Shown one piece after another: positions 7,882 through 16,774 of a stretch of 64,000 nucleotides of DNA. Numbering within the stretch: the stretch's first letter is position 1; each line of letters begins with the position of its first letter. The translations under genes and the position numbers were made by a program. The notes beneath the pieces were generated by a model that was not told the DNA's origin, ran no database searches, and saw only the letters and a program-made list of their open reading frames with translations. Source of the stretch: Povalibacter uvarum (GTDB taxonomy: Bacteria; Pseudomonadota; Gammaproteobacteria; Steroidobacterales; Steroidobacteraceae); the NCBI RefSeq assembly GCF_014202975.1, contig NZ_JACHHZ010000003.1, positions 806,001 to 870,000 of the forward strand, written 5' to 3'.

Positions 7882-9213
7882 GTGAAGAGCAACGCCAGAC
7901 AGCAGGCCGCTGTCGCTGAATCCATCGAATCGAACGATACCGACGTATCGGCAGAACGCGCCGGTACCGGAGCCACGGTCGCCCGGCTGGCTCCCGTCCA
8001 GGCCGCGGCGGAAGAAACCTCCTACGAGAGTAGTAGAGTCGCCTACAATAGTGGTTCCCAGGGTACGGAGAAGAAGCCGATGAAGGTCTGGATCCTTCTG
8101 GCTGCGATCGCGGTTCTGGTGGCCGGTTGGTTCTTCGTTCGCAATCAGCAGGCGGCACCTGCCCCGGATGCGCCGGGCGGAGCACCTGCAGTGGTTGCCG
8201 GGCCGCTCGAACTGGCCGCTGTCGACGTCGCGGTCGTTCAGCCGCGCGTGCTGTCGCGCTCGTTGCCGCTTTCCGGCTCGATGTCGCCGGTCGTGCAGGC
8301 AACGGTCAAGTCCAAGGTCAGCGGCGAAGTCGAGGAAGTCACTGTTCGCGAAGGCCAGGACGTGCGCGCGGGCGACGTCATTGCCCGCATCGACACGCGC
8401 AACATGCAGGCCCAGTACGATCGCGAGCTGGCGGCCGTCGAGAAGGCGCGCGCCGACCTGAGTCTCGCCGAGCTGAATCGCGACAAGAACCGCACGCTGC
8501 TCGAACAGAAGTACATCTCGCAAAACACTTACGAGGCGACCGAGAGCGCCTATGCAGCCAGCGTCGCGAGCTTCAAGCTCGCCGAAGCGCAGGCCCGCAT
8601 GATCAAGATCAGCGTGGACGACGCCGTCATTCGCGCCCCGTTCACGGGCACGATCGCCAAGCGTCTCGTGCAGCCCGGTGAGAAGGTGTCGACCGACTCG
8701 TCGATCGTCTCTATCGTCGACCTGCGCCAGATGCTGCTCGAAGCAGCCGTGCCCGCTGCCGAGATTCCCTCGGTTCGCGTCGGGCAGACCGCTGCATTCC
8801 GCGTCGGCGGATTCGGCGACCGTGAATTCGTGGGCAACGTACAGCGAATCAATCCGGTCACCGTCGAAGGCTCACGCGCGATCACGATCTATATCGCAGT
8901 CGCGAATGCCGATCGTGCGCTGAAGGGCGGCATGTTCGGTCAGGGTGAGCTGTCGCTCGATTCGACCGAGCCGTCGCTGTCGATCCCGCAAATGGCGGCG
9001 CGCGATGAAGCCGGTGCGGCGTTCGTCTACACGCTCGAGAGCGGCAAGATCGTGCGCAAGCCCGTGACGCTCGGCCCGAAGATCAAGGGTCAGGAATTCG
9101 TCGAGGTTCGCGAAGGACTTGCCGCCGGCGAGCGTGTCATCGTGGCGGACATCGGCGACTCCAAGCCGGGCTCCGAAGCGTTCGTCCGCGGAGAGAAGGG
9201 GAGCGGCGGCTGA
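7882..9213 (+). CDS. RND efflux periplasmic adaptor (membrane fusion protein)
   Basis: Periplasmic adaptor of a tripartite efflux pump. A membrane-anchor helix (MKVWILLAAIAVLVAGWFFV) is followed by the barrel-sandwich half-motif G-E-V-E-x-V-x-V-R-E-G-Q-x-V-x-x-G-D, a short alpha-hairpin, the second half-motif (A-P-F-T-G-T-I), a beta-barrel and a membrane-proximal domain. I chose GTG 7882 because GAGGAG precedes it, giving 443 residues. ATG 8080, also with a good ribosome site (GGAG plus nine bases), gives a more usual 377-residue protein beginning at the anchor. The pump gene follows 47 bases on. No outer-membrane channel gene is adjacent, so a shared TolC-type channel is likely. Confidence 0.9.
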   Translation: MKSNARQQAAVAESIESNDTDVSAERAGTGATVARLAPVQAAAEETSYESSRVAYNSGSQGTEKKPMKVWILLAAIAVLVAGWFFVRNQQAAPAPDAPGGAPAVVAGPLELAAVDVAVVQPRVLSRSLPLSGSMSPVVQATVKSKVSGEVEEVTVREGQDVRAGDVIARIDTRNMQAQYDRELAAVEKARADLSLAELNRDKNRTLLEQKYISQNTYEATESAYAASVASFKLAEAQARMIKISVDDAVIRAPFTGTIAKRLVQPGEKVSTDSSIVSIVDLRQMLLEAAVPAAEIPSVRVGQTAAFRVGGFGDREFVGNVQRINPVTVEGSRAITIYIAVANADRALKGGMFGQGELSLDSTEPSLSIPQMAARDEAGAAFVYTLESGKIVRKPVTLGPKIKGQEFVEVREGLAAGERVIVADIGDSKPGSEAFVRGEKGSGG

Positions 9214-9260
9214 TCGCCGCTGCCTCATTGCGCTCTCACCTTTTCGAAACGTAAGCCGTC

Positions 9261-12200
9261 ATGCTCATCACACGCGTCAGTATCAACCAGCCCGTCTTCG
9301 CGACCATGGTCATGCTCGCGATCGTCGTGCTCGGCGTGTTCTCGTACCGCCTGCTGCCCGTCGAGCAGATGCCGGACGTCGCGATTCCTCAGGTCTACAT
9401 CAACGTCTCGTACCCGGGAGCATCGCCCGAAGCGATCGAGAACGACGTCATCAAGCCGATCGAGAACGTCGTCAACTCGATCAATGGCGTGAAGAACATC
9501 TACGCCACGGCGCGCGAAGGCATGGCGTTCTTCCAGATCGATTTCCGGCTCGACGTGGATATCGCCGAGTCGACGCAGGAAGTGCGCGACAAGGTGGCGC
9601 AGGTCCGCTCCGGCATGCCGCGCGAAGTTCGCGAGCCGCAGGTCGGTCGGGCGACGAACGACAACTCCGTGCAGCCGGTGGCCAGCCTGGTCGTCTACTC
9701 GACGACCCGCAGCCTGCGCGAAGTCTCGACGATGGTCGAGCAGCAGATCGTCAAGCGCCTGCAGAACTCGTACGGCGTCGGCAACATCACCGTCGGCGGT
9801 TCGATCGAGCGCCAGGTGCAGATCTTCCTGCACCCGGAGCAGATGCAGAGCTACCGGGTCGGCGTCGACCAGGTGATCGCGGCAATCCAGGCCGCCAATC
9901 AGGACCTCCCGGCGGGCGCGATCTCCAATGGTTCGCAGGAACAGCTGGTTCGCGTCGAAGGCAAGATCAAGAACCCGGCCGGGTTCGAGCGCATCATCGT
10001 CGCCAACCAGGGCGGCGCTCCGGTGTACCTGCATCAGGTCGCGCAGGTCGTCGACGGCGAAGCCGAAGAGATGTCGATCTCGCGCGTCGATGGACGCCGC
10101 TCGGTGTCGCTGTACATCTATAAGGTGCAGCAGGCGAACATCGTCCAGGTCGGCGAGGGCATCAACGAAGCCGTTGCCGATCTCAAGAGCCGGCTGCCTG
10201 AAGACGTCAAGATCGACACGCTGTGGTCGGACGCCGAATTCATCAAGGGCTCGCTGGACCGCGTGAAGACCACGATCCTCGAAGGCGCGCTGCTCACGAT
10301 CGCCATCGTGTTCCTCTTCCTGCATTCCTGGCGCTCGACCATCATCACCGGTCTCACGCTGCCGATCTCCGTGATCGCGACGTTCATCGCGCTGCACGCG
10401 TTCGGCTTCTCGCTGAACTTCATGTCGCTGATGGCGCTGTCGCTGTGCATCGGCCTGTTGATCGACGACGCCATCGTGGTTCGCGAGAACATCGTCCGGC
10501 ATGCGGACATGGGCAAGGACCACCGCACCGCGTCGTTCGAAGCGACCAAGGAAATCGGCCTCGCGGTCACGGCCACGACGTTCGCGATCCTCGCAGTGTT
10601 CATCCCCGTCGCCTTCATGGGCGGCGTCATCGGCCGGTTCTTCCTGCAGTTCGGCCTCACCGTCGCTATCGCAGTGCTCGTCTCGCTGTTCGTGAGCTTC
10701 ACGCTCGACCCGATGCTGTCCGCCTACTGGGCGGATCCGAAGGAAGGTCGCTTCCGCTATGCGCCGTGGCTCGGTCGCGTGATGGAGAAGGTCGAATCGC
10801 TGGTGGAATACGCACATCGCGTCTACGACAAGTTGCTGCGGTGGGCGTTGAGTGACCGTCGCTACGGTATCCCGGGGCTCGCTGGCCGCGCACGCAGGCT
10901 GTACGGCGAAGACGCACGGCTGCCGCGCTGGGCGGGGGTCAGTCCCCGTGCGCTCATGGTGCTGCTGGCGGTCTTTACGTTCTTCGGCAGCTTCCTCGTC
11001 GTGCCGATGGTCGGTACGGAATTCATGCCGGAAACGGACAACGGCATGGTCTCGATGCGCGTCAACACGCCGCTCGGTTCGAGCCTGCAGTACACCGACG
11101 CGAAGATTCGCGACGTCGAGGAAGTGCTGCAGAAGATCGAAGGCGTGCGCCATGTCGTCGCGATGATCGGCACGGACGAAGGCAAGAACTACGCACGCAT
11201 CATGCTGCGCCTCACCGATCCCAAGAAGGACGGACCGCGTCCGTCGCAGAAGGAGATCGAAAAGACGGTTCGCGATCGTCTCTCGCGCATGGCCGGGCTC
11301 GAGCTCAAGATCCAGGGCAACAACCAGCCGGTGTTCATCTCGATTCTCGGTCCCGATACCGCGAAGCTCACTGAGCTGACGGAAGACCTGATGGAGAAGC
11401 TCGCGAAGATCCCGGGCATCGCCGACCTCGAAAGCAGCGAGAAGGGCGCGAATCCGACGATCGCCGTTCGCATCAACAACGAGCTGGCCAGCGACCTGGG
11501 CCTGACGAACGCCCGTATCGGCACTGCGCTGCGCCCGCTCATCGCGGGCGATCAGATCAGCACGTGGCTCGGCCCGGACGGCCAGGACTACGACGTGATC
11601 GTGCAGTTGCCGAAGAAGCAGCGCGAAATCAGCTCCGACCTGGGCGATCTCTACGTCAGCAGCACGCGCGTCGACGCTGACGGCAATCCAACCCTGGTGC
11701 CCCTGCGTCAGGTCGCCGACTTCGTCGAGACGGGCAGCCCGCAGCAGATCAAGCGCCTGAACCTGCAGCGTCGCATCTCGATCTACGCCAACGCCGATGG
11801 CCGCCCGTCGGGTGACGTCGGTTCCGATGCGGAAAAGATCGTCAAGGAGACGAAGCTGCCGCAGGGCTATCGCTTCGACGTCGGCGGCGGCCAGCAGGAA
11901 ATGAACGAGACCTTTGGTGCCGCGCTGGCCGCGCTGGGCCTCGCCGTGATCTTCATCTATCTCGTGCTCGCGTCGCAGTTCGGCAGCTTCCTCCAGCCGA
12001 TCGCGATCATGGCATCGCTGCCGCTGTCGCTGATCGGTGTGCTGCTCGCGCTGCTGTTCACTGGATCGACGCTGAACATCTTCTCGATCATCGGCTTCAT
12101 CATGCTGATGGGTCTGGTGACCAAGAACGCGATTCTGCTCGTGGACTTCACCAACCAGGCGATCCGCGAGGGCAAGAACGTCCGCGACGCGATTCTCGAG

Positions 12201-12503
12201 GCGGGGCAGGTGCGTCTGCGTCCGATCCTGATGACGACGGCAGCAATGATCTTCGGCATGATGCCGATGGCGATCGGTGTCGGCGAAGGCGGCGAAATCC
12301 AGGCGCCGATGGGCCGCGCGGTGATCGGTGGCGTGATCACGTCGTCCGTCCTGACGCTGCTGATCGTGCCGGTGCTGTACACCTATATCTTCGGTTTCAC
12401 GCGACGGCTGAGTGCCTGGTGGAACCGCAAATCACCTGCTCACGAAGACTTACCGGCAACGGGCGCACCGATCGTGCCGGAGCATGGACGGCTGCACGAC
12501 TGA
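9261..12503 (+). CDS. RND efflux pump, inner-membrane permease (HAE1/AcrB type)
   Basis: 1080 residues, the full AcrB-family length. The N-terminal helix LITRVSINQPVFATMVMLAI, the two large periplasmic loops, and helices with the proton-relay aspartates are all visible (GLLIDDAIVVRENIVRH near residue 405; the late block GLVTKNAILLVDFTN near 950). It exchanges protons for hydrophobic compounds and works as a trimer with the adaptor just upstream. It is co-transcribed with the adaptor, and a family A repeat pair follows nine bases after the stop. The substrate range is unknown, and no dedicated regulator lies beside the pair. Confidence 0.96.
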   Translation: MLITRVSINQPVFATMVMLAIVVLGVFSYRLLPVEQMPDVAIPQVYINVSYPGASPEAIENDVIKPIENVVNSINGVKNIYATAREGMAFFQIDFRLDVDIAESTQEVRDKVAQVRSGMPREVREPQVGRATNDNSVQPVASLVVYSTTRSLREVSTMVEQQIVKRLQNSYGVGNITVGGSIERQVQIFLHPEQMQSYRVGVDQVIAAIQAANQDLPAGAISNGSQEQLVRVEGKIKNPAGFERIIVANQGGAPVYLHQVAQVVDGEAEEMSISRVDGRRSVSLYIYKVQQANIVQVGEGINEAVADLKSRLPEDVKIDTLWSDAEFIKGSLDRVKTTILEGALLTIAIVFLFLHSWRSTIITGLTLPISVIATFIALHAFGFSLNFMSLMALSLCIGLLIDDAIVVRENIVRHADMGKDHRTASFEATKEIGLAVTATTFAILAVFIPVAFMGGVIGRFFLQFGLTVAIAVLVSLFVSFTLDPMLSAYWADPKEGRFRYAPWLGRVMEKVESLVEYAHRVYDKLLRWALSDRRYGIPGLAGRARRLYGEDARLPRWAGVSPRALMVLLAVFTFFGSFLVVPMVGTEFMPETDNGMVSMRVNTPLGSSLQYTDAKIRDVEEVLQKIEGVRHVVAMIGTDEGKNYARIMLRLTDPKKDGPRPSQKEIEKTVRDRLSRMAGLELKIQGNNQPVFISILGPDTAKLTELTEDLMEKLAKIPGIADLESSEKGANPTIAVRINNELASDLGLTNARIGTALRPLIAGDQISTWLGPDGQDYDVIVQLPKKQREISSDLGDLYVSSTRVDADGNPTLVPLRQVADFVETGSPQQIKRLNLQRRISIYANADGRPSGDVGSDAEKIVKETKLPQGYRFDVGGGQQEMNETFGAALAALGLAVIFIYLVLASQFGSFLQPIAIMASLPLSLIGVLLALLFTGSTLNIFSIIGFIMLMGLVTKNAILLVDFTNQAIREGKNVRDAILEAGQVRLRPILMTTAAMIFGMMPMAIGVGEGGEIQAPMGRAVIGGVITSSVLTLLIVPVLYTYIFGFTRRLSAWWNRKSPAHEDLPATGAPIVPEHGRLHD

Positions 12504-12511
12504 GCCAGCTG

Positions 12512-12583
12512 GTCATTCCCGCGAAAGCGGGAATCCATCCGACGAGACGACCAAGATGGATCCCCGCTTTCGCGGGGATGACG
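12512..12583. repeat. Family A palindromic repeat, inverted pair
   Basis: GTCATTCCCGCGAAAGCGGG plus AATCCATCC, then a 14-base spacer, then the inverted copy ending CTTTCGCGGGGATGACGA. Each unit is itself a hairpin, and the two can pair as one long stem. It lies between the convergent RND and flavoprotein genes and may act as a transcription or mRNA-decay barrier. Confidence 0.85.
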
Positions 12584-12594
12584 AGCTCCGCCCG

Positions 12595-14016
12595 TCAGCG
12601 CGTCCACCCCGTCCGCTGGGCGCGAATCAACGTCGTATCCTTATCTTCGATCTCATACGCAACCGGAACAGCATTCGACGGGCTGCCCGATATCAGCGAC
12701 CCGATCACTCTCGCCGAAAGCAGCGTCCGCAGCGGCTCGATGCGGTGGATCGTCGCCACCCAGTGCTCCGCGACTCTGACATCACGTCCCACCGCGGTCT
12801 GAATCTCGCGCAGGTAGCGATGCATGAAGCGCCAGCGAAGGTCGCTGCGATGCGCTTCCCTGGCGTCGTTCTGCAATGTCGCGAGCTGCCAGCACGTGTC
12901 GATCGTCGTGCTGCAGTGACGGAAGAAATCACGCCATAGCTGGCCGATCGGCTGGCGACGCAGCGTTCGCTGCTCCAGGCAATCCTGCAACATCTGCGCC
13001 TGGAGGATCGCAATCGTCATGCCCCGGTGCTGCGACGGCGGCAGGTCGCACAATGCATCTCCGAGCACCAGGAGGCCTTCCGGGAAGCGTCTGAGGTCTT
13101 CGTAGTGCCTGCGGACGTGCGTCATCGTGCGCATCGCGGACGCGTCCGTGATCGCTTCGGATTCATTGAGCGCCTGATGGAGCTCCGGAACGGGGAGGTC
13201 TTGGGCGAATTGCATGAAGCCCGAATCGTCGAGCGGCGGATGCTCTCCCTTCGGCCCCTGCAATGTGACGAGCCAGTGATCCCGATCCATCGGCACGACG
13301 GAGGCGCCGCGTTCGCCCGACTGCGCGAGCAGGGCTTTCCATCGACGCTGTCCCGACGGAATACGGAAGATGCGCGAAACGTAGATCGTGTCCTGGCTCA
13401 GCACGGACTCGCGCGGCCGTTCGAAGCCGCAGTCGAGCAATGTGGCTGGCGTGGTCGTGCCGCGGCCCGATGCGTCGACGACCAGATTCGCGGACAGATA
13501 CTGGCGATCGAATCGCGACGGCCCGGGGGTGAGATGAACGCCGGAGATCCGGTCCTCTGTGTAATCGAGCTTGCGTACGGCGCTGCCTTGGACGATGTCG
13601 ATGTTCGGCAGCTGCCGCAGTCGTTCCGCGAGATGCCATTCGAGCACGGGACGGCTGATCGCCAGTGCCGAGAACTCGCTGGCGTATTCGGGTCGACGAA
13701 TGCCGTCGGCAATGTGGCGGATGTCGAGGCCGGCGTTGAGGTTCGTTGCGCCCGCCTGCAGCAACGAGGCTCGAATGCCTGGGAAGTAGCGTTCGAGGAT
13801 GCGGGCGCCAGTGTCGAGCAGCAGGTGGGCGTGCTGGCCCTGCGGGGCGCCACGGCGGAAAGCGGGCTGGGCCGTGCGCCAGTCCCGTTCGATGACGGTG
13901 ACTTCACGGAAATAATCCGCGAGCACTCTCGCCGTCAGCATTCCGGCGATACCGCCACCGATGACGACAGCCCTTTCGTAGGGATGCCGTCCCGAATCGA
14001 TCCACTCCACGCTCAT
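12595..14016 (-). CDS. FAD-dependent oxidoreductase / flavoprotein monooxygenase-like
   Basis: 473 residues. An N-terminal Rossmann FAD motif (AVVIGGGIAGMLTARVL) is followed by an acidic ribose-binding end (VIERD). The third FAD block GLLVLGDALCDLPPSQHRG comes near residue 340, where group A monooxygenases have G-D-A ... P-x-x-G-x-G; here the final turn is S-Q-H-R-G-M. Such enzymes hydroxylate or oxidise small molecules, and some relatives act on lipids or quinones. The ATG at 14016 was chosen. ATG 14040 would add eight residues, and further upstream the frame only overlaps rsuA. It is the last gene of a four-gene minus-strand run. The substrate is unknown. Confidence 0.82.
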   Translation of the reverse strand: MSVEWIDSGRHPYERAVVIGGGIAGMLTARVLADYFREVTVIERDWRTAQPAFRRGAPQGQHAHLLLDTGARILERYFPGIRASLLQAGATNLNAGLDIRHIADGIRRPEYASEFSALAISRPVLEWHLAERLRQLPNIDIVQGSAVRKLDYTEDRISGVHLTPGPSRFDRQYLSANLVVDASGRGTTTPATLLDCGFERPRESVLSQDTIYVSRIFRIPSGQRRWKALLAQSGERGASVVPMDRDHWLVTLQGPKGEHPPLDDSGFMQFAQDLPVPELHQALNESEAITDASAMRTMTHVRRHYEDLRRFPEGLLVLGDALCDLPPSQHRGMTIAILQAQMLQDCLEQRTLRRQPIGQLWRDFFRHCSTTIDTCWQLATLQNDAREAHRSDLRWRFMHRYLREIQTAVGRDVRVAEHWVATIHRIEPLRTLLSARVIGSLISGSPSNAVPVAYEIEDKDTTLIRAQRTGWTR

Positions 14017-14104
14017 TGCCGCCCGCCCATCTCCGCCCATTGAAAAGCAGGCATGGTGCGGATTCGCGCCGGCGCGCGAATCGATCCAAAGCGCGAACGT
14101 CGGT

Positions 14105-14118
14105 CTGACTTTCGTCAG
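14105..14118. other. CTGAC-TTTC-GTCAG hairpin overlapping the rsuA stop
   Basis: On the minus strand this is CTGAC-GAAA-GTCAG, a stem capped by a GAAA tetraloop and containing the rsuA stop codon. The same 14 bases recur at 23553-23566. It might be an mRNA processing or stability element. Confidence 0.4.
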
Positions 14119-14819
14119 GTGCGGCCGAAGAGCAGGTCGATTTCGTGGCTCTGAAGGGCGCGCCATTGGCCCTCGGGCAGATCGCTCAGCTCCAGTCCAC
14201 CCACGCGGCTGCGGTGGAGTTTCTCCACATGATTGCCGACGGCGGCGAACATGCGGCGCGCCTGGTGATAGCGACCCTCGGTCAGTGTGAGCCGCGCGTG
14301 GCGAGGGCCGACGACTTCGAGATGAGCTGGCGCAAGCGGCGTGCGCTCGGACTCCAGCATGAGCTTGCCGCTTGCGAAGACCTTGACCTCGTTGCCGGTC
14401 AGATCGCGGGCAAGCGTTGCTTCGTAGATTTTGGAGATTCCGGATTTGGGATGCACGATCCGATGCAGCAACTGACCGTCGTCCGTCATGAGCAACAGGC
14501 CGGTCGTCTCGCGATCGAGTCGTCCGACGGTCGATAGGGTCGGCGAACGAAGGCGAAAGCGGTCCGGCAGCAGGTCGTACACGACCTGGCCGGGATCTTT
14601 CATCGAGCACGTGTAGCCGACCGGTTTGTTCAGCATCAGCAGCACGCCGGTGGGGGGATCGAGTGGTTCGCCATCGACGCGGATCAGCGAGTGATCGACT
14701 TCATCATCCGTGTAGAGAACTTCTCCCTGGGGATCGGTGATGCGGCCGTCGCGAACCATCGCAGTGACTTCCTTGCGACTGCCGTAGCCGAGATTCGCGA
14801 CGAGCTTGAGGAGTTTCAT
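14115..14819 (-). CDS. rsuA: 16S rRNA pseudouridine(516) synthase RsuA
   Basis: 234 residues against 231 in E. coli RsuA. An N-terminal S4-like RNA-binding part (MKLLKLVANLGYGSRKEVTAMV) precedes the catalytic block TVGRLDRETTGLLLMTDDG, whose Asp is the pseudouridine synthase nucleophile. The late block H-Q-A-R-R-M-F-A-A-V-G is the RsuA/RluB/E/F family signature. It isomerises a uridine of 16S rRNA in the small subunit. RsuA rather than RluE/F is supported by length and by the adjacent RsmC-like gene, which ends eight bases before this start. Confidence 0.86.
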   Translation of the reverse strand: MKLLKLVANLGYGSRKEVTAMVRDGRITDPQGEVLYTDDEVDHSLIRVDGEPLDPPTGVLLMLNKPVGYTCSMKDPGQVVYDLLPDRFRLRSPTLSTVGRLDRETTGLLLMTDDGQLLHRIVHPKSGISKIYEATLARDLTGNEVKVFASGKLMLESERTPLAPAHLEVVGPRHARLTLTEGRYHQARRMFAAVGNHVEKLHRSRVGGLELSDLPEGQWRALQSHEIDLLFGRT

Positions 14820-14827
14820 CTGGGGTT

Positions 14828-15853
14828 TCAGCGGTTGGCGTGAATGATCTTGAAGCCGGCTTCCTGCGCGACGGTGCGGATTCGTGAGAAGCGGCCCTGC
14901 AGCGTCGCTTCGTAGGGCAGGTGCCGGTTCGCGACGAGCCAGAGCTCGCCGTGAACCGTCAGCGATTCGGCGGCCACTGCGATGAATCGCCGGCCGATAT
15001 CCGGTTGCTCGCGGCCGCCGCCGGTGTGGAAAGGAGGATTCGTGACGATCGCATCGTACGATCGCGGCAGGCCGCGCGTCACGTCGTGCCAGTGATACTC
15101 GATGGGAATCTGCTTTTCGAACGACGCGAGATTGAGTCGCGCCAGGTCGAGTGCTCTCGCTTCGGCTTCGTAGAGGTGCAGGTTGCGTATTCCTTTGCAG
15201 CGCGTCAGCAGTTCGACGGAGAGATAGCCGAATCCCGCACCGAGGTCGGCGACATCACCGGCGAGGCGTTCGGGAAGATGCCTTGCGAGCAACGCGGAAG
15301 CAGTATCGATTCGGTCCCACGCGAATACGCCGGGGCGGCTCACGAAGCGTTCGTCTTCGATCCTGCGTACGGCGTCCAGCGCGAGCCATTCCGTTGCCAG
15401 CCGCGGATCAGTCAGGCCTGGGAGTGGTTCGGTCCAGAACGCCCGGCAGCGATTCTTGTTCATCGTATGCAGCGTCCCGGCGATCGATTCGAGATCCTTT
15501 TCGCTTGATCGCGCGCCCTCGTTGTTGCCCTGACTCGCAAGCACGCGTCCGCCGGGTGCGACAAGCGATACGGCTCGAGCGAGGAGTGCACGCGCTTCAT
15601 CCCGCTGCCGCGGCGGCAGGACCATCACGAGTGGATATTTGCGCGAGCCGTCGATGTTCAATGACAAGCCCGCCGCGCTCAATGCATCGGCATCGGGTTT
15701 GAACGTCTGTTCGCAGACGAGGCCGGGCAGCGGCAGCTCATGAAGAGGTGCTCCATCCCGTGCGCGCAGGAACAGAACACCGTCGCCGGGCCATTGCAGC
15801 AAGCCCTGCCGAAACGGCAGCAGCAGTGTTTCCAGGGCAGGATCGGCTGTCAC
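14828..15853 (-). CDS. RsmC-like 16S rRNA guanine-N2 methyltransferase
   Basis: 341 residues starting at GTG 15853, matching the 343 of E. coli RsmC. The start overlaps the stop of the GNAT gene as GTGA, which implies translational coupling. A longer ATG-initiated form (15961) would overlap that gene by 112 bases and is less likely. The C-terminal half is a class I SAM methyltransferase: D-L-G-A-G-F-G-Y-L-S motif I, and catalytic N-P-P-F-H-T-G-G. The N-terminal half is the degenerate pseudo-domain typical of RsmC. It probably methylates G1207 of 16S rRNA. RlmG is a less likely alternative. Confidence 0.84.
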   Translation of the reverse strand: MTADPALETLLLPFRQGLLQWPGDGVLFLRARDGAPLHELPLPGLVCEQTFKPDADALSAAGLSLNIDGSRKYPLVMVLPPRQRDEARALLARAVSLVAPGGRVLASQGNNEGARSSEKDLESIAGTLHTMNKNRCRAFWTEPLPGLTDPRLATEWLALDAVRRIEDERFVSRPGVFAWDRIDTASALLARHLPERLAGDVADLGAGFGYLSVELLTRCKGIRNLHLYEAEARALDLARLNLASFEKQIPIEYHWHDVTRGLPRSYDAIVTNPPFHTGGGREQPDIGRRFIAVAAESLTVHGELWLVANRHLPYEATLQGRFSRIRTVAQEAGFKIIHANR

Positions 15854-16725
15854 GTTTGTGCGAGCACCGGATATTTGAAGGGAAGCTTCGGCAGCGCGGT
15901 GCCGCGAAGCAAGAAGAGCGGCGACTCGGCGTACTCGCGAATCACGCGCGCGGTTGGCCATATGATCTCGGGCGTGAATCCGAACTCGACGCTGCGCACG
16001 GATCGTTCGGCGATACGCGGCAGGTAGCCCGACAGATCGACCAGGTGGTCCGCGACGACATCGCAGATCTCGAGGCGGTCTTCGTGCTGAGCGGCAACGA
16101 TCACGACATCGCTCTGCTCGTCATAGTAGAAACATTCCTGGTAGAAGTTCGTCCAGTACCAGAGCAGCACGCCGCCGTAGTCGCGGGCGCCGAACTCGCG
16201 AGTCACGGGCAGCGCAGTCGCGGCGATTCTTTTCACGTGCTGCCGATCGGCGGCGGACGTGCGCGAAAGTTTTCTCAAGCGCTCGTTCGCGGCGGGCTCG
16301 AAGTCGATATCGACGCCATACAGATGTTCGACTGCGCGTTCGAAACCGAAGCGTGGGTAGAACTCGAGCACCGTGTCGTTGGCGAAGAGATAGACGAGAT
16401 CGTCCTTTCCGGGAATCTGCATCAGCCGCTCCATGATGCGGTGCTGGAGACCCCGGCCACGGAATTCAGGAAGGACGCCGACTGCGCCGAGCTGCCATCC
16501 GGTGAGCTCGTGGCCGCTCAACAGGACGGTCAGGCGTTGCAAGGACGCGTTGGCGACGATCTCGTCGCCATCAGCGATGGCGAACGTGCGATAGCCCGCA
16601 TCCCAGCCGCCCAGGGCGTACCAGTCGCGAAAACTGATCGACGGAAAGACGCGCGGCGCGTAGCGCAAGTACGCTTCGTGCCACTGCGGCGTATCCGGTC
16701 CGACGGTGATGTCTCTCAGGCTCAT
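15850..16725 (-). CDS. GNAT-family N-acetyltransferase
   Basis: 291 residues. The acetyl-CoA binding motif A is clear near residue 80 (LGAVGVLPEFRGRGLQHRIM), and a second conserved patch L-E-F-Y-P-R-F-G-F-E follows near 120. The remaining roughly 150 residues form an extra C-terminal region, as in Eis-like or SCP2-fused GNATs. It is the first gene of the minus-strand run with RsmC-like, RsuA and the flavoprotein, and its start is 49 bases from the divergent esterase. The substrate is unknown. Confidence 0.85.
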   Translation of the reverse strand: MSLRDITVGPDTPQWHEAYLRYAPRVFPSISFRDWYALGGWDAGYRTFAIADGDEIVANASLQRLTVLLSGHELTGWQLGAVGVLPEFRGRGLQHRIMERLMQIPGKDDLVYLFANDTVLEFYPRFGFERAVEHLYGVDIDFEPAANERLRKLSRTSAADRQHVKRIAATALPVTREFGARDYGGVLLWYWTNFYQECFYYDEQSDVVIVAAQHEDRLEICDVVADHLVDLSGYLPRIAERSVRSVEFGFTPEIIWPTARVIREYAESPLFLLRGTALPKLPFKYPVLAQT

Positions 16726-16774
16726 TCAGGGCGCGGGTTCGCGTAGACTGCAATCAGGATCGAGGGACTATTGT

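Noticed and set aside
9225-11153. 642-codon open frame on the minus strand
   Set aside because: It lies opposite the RND pump, is dominated by Arg, Asp and His, and has no recognisable domain; typical shadow in high-GC DNA.
14017-14610. Upstream extension of the flavoprotein frame by about 200 residues
   Set aside because: It runs antisense-free but straight into the rsuA gene in another frame, is Arg/Pro/Ser-rich, and precedes the Rossmann motif that normally lies near the N terminus.
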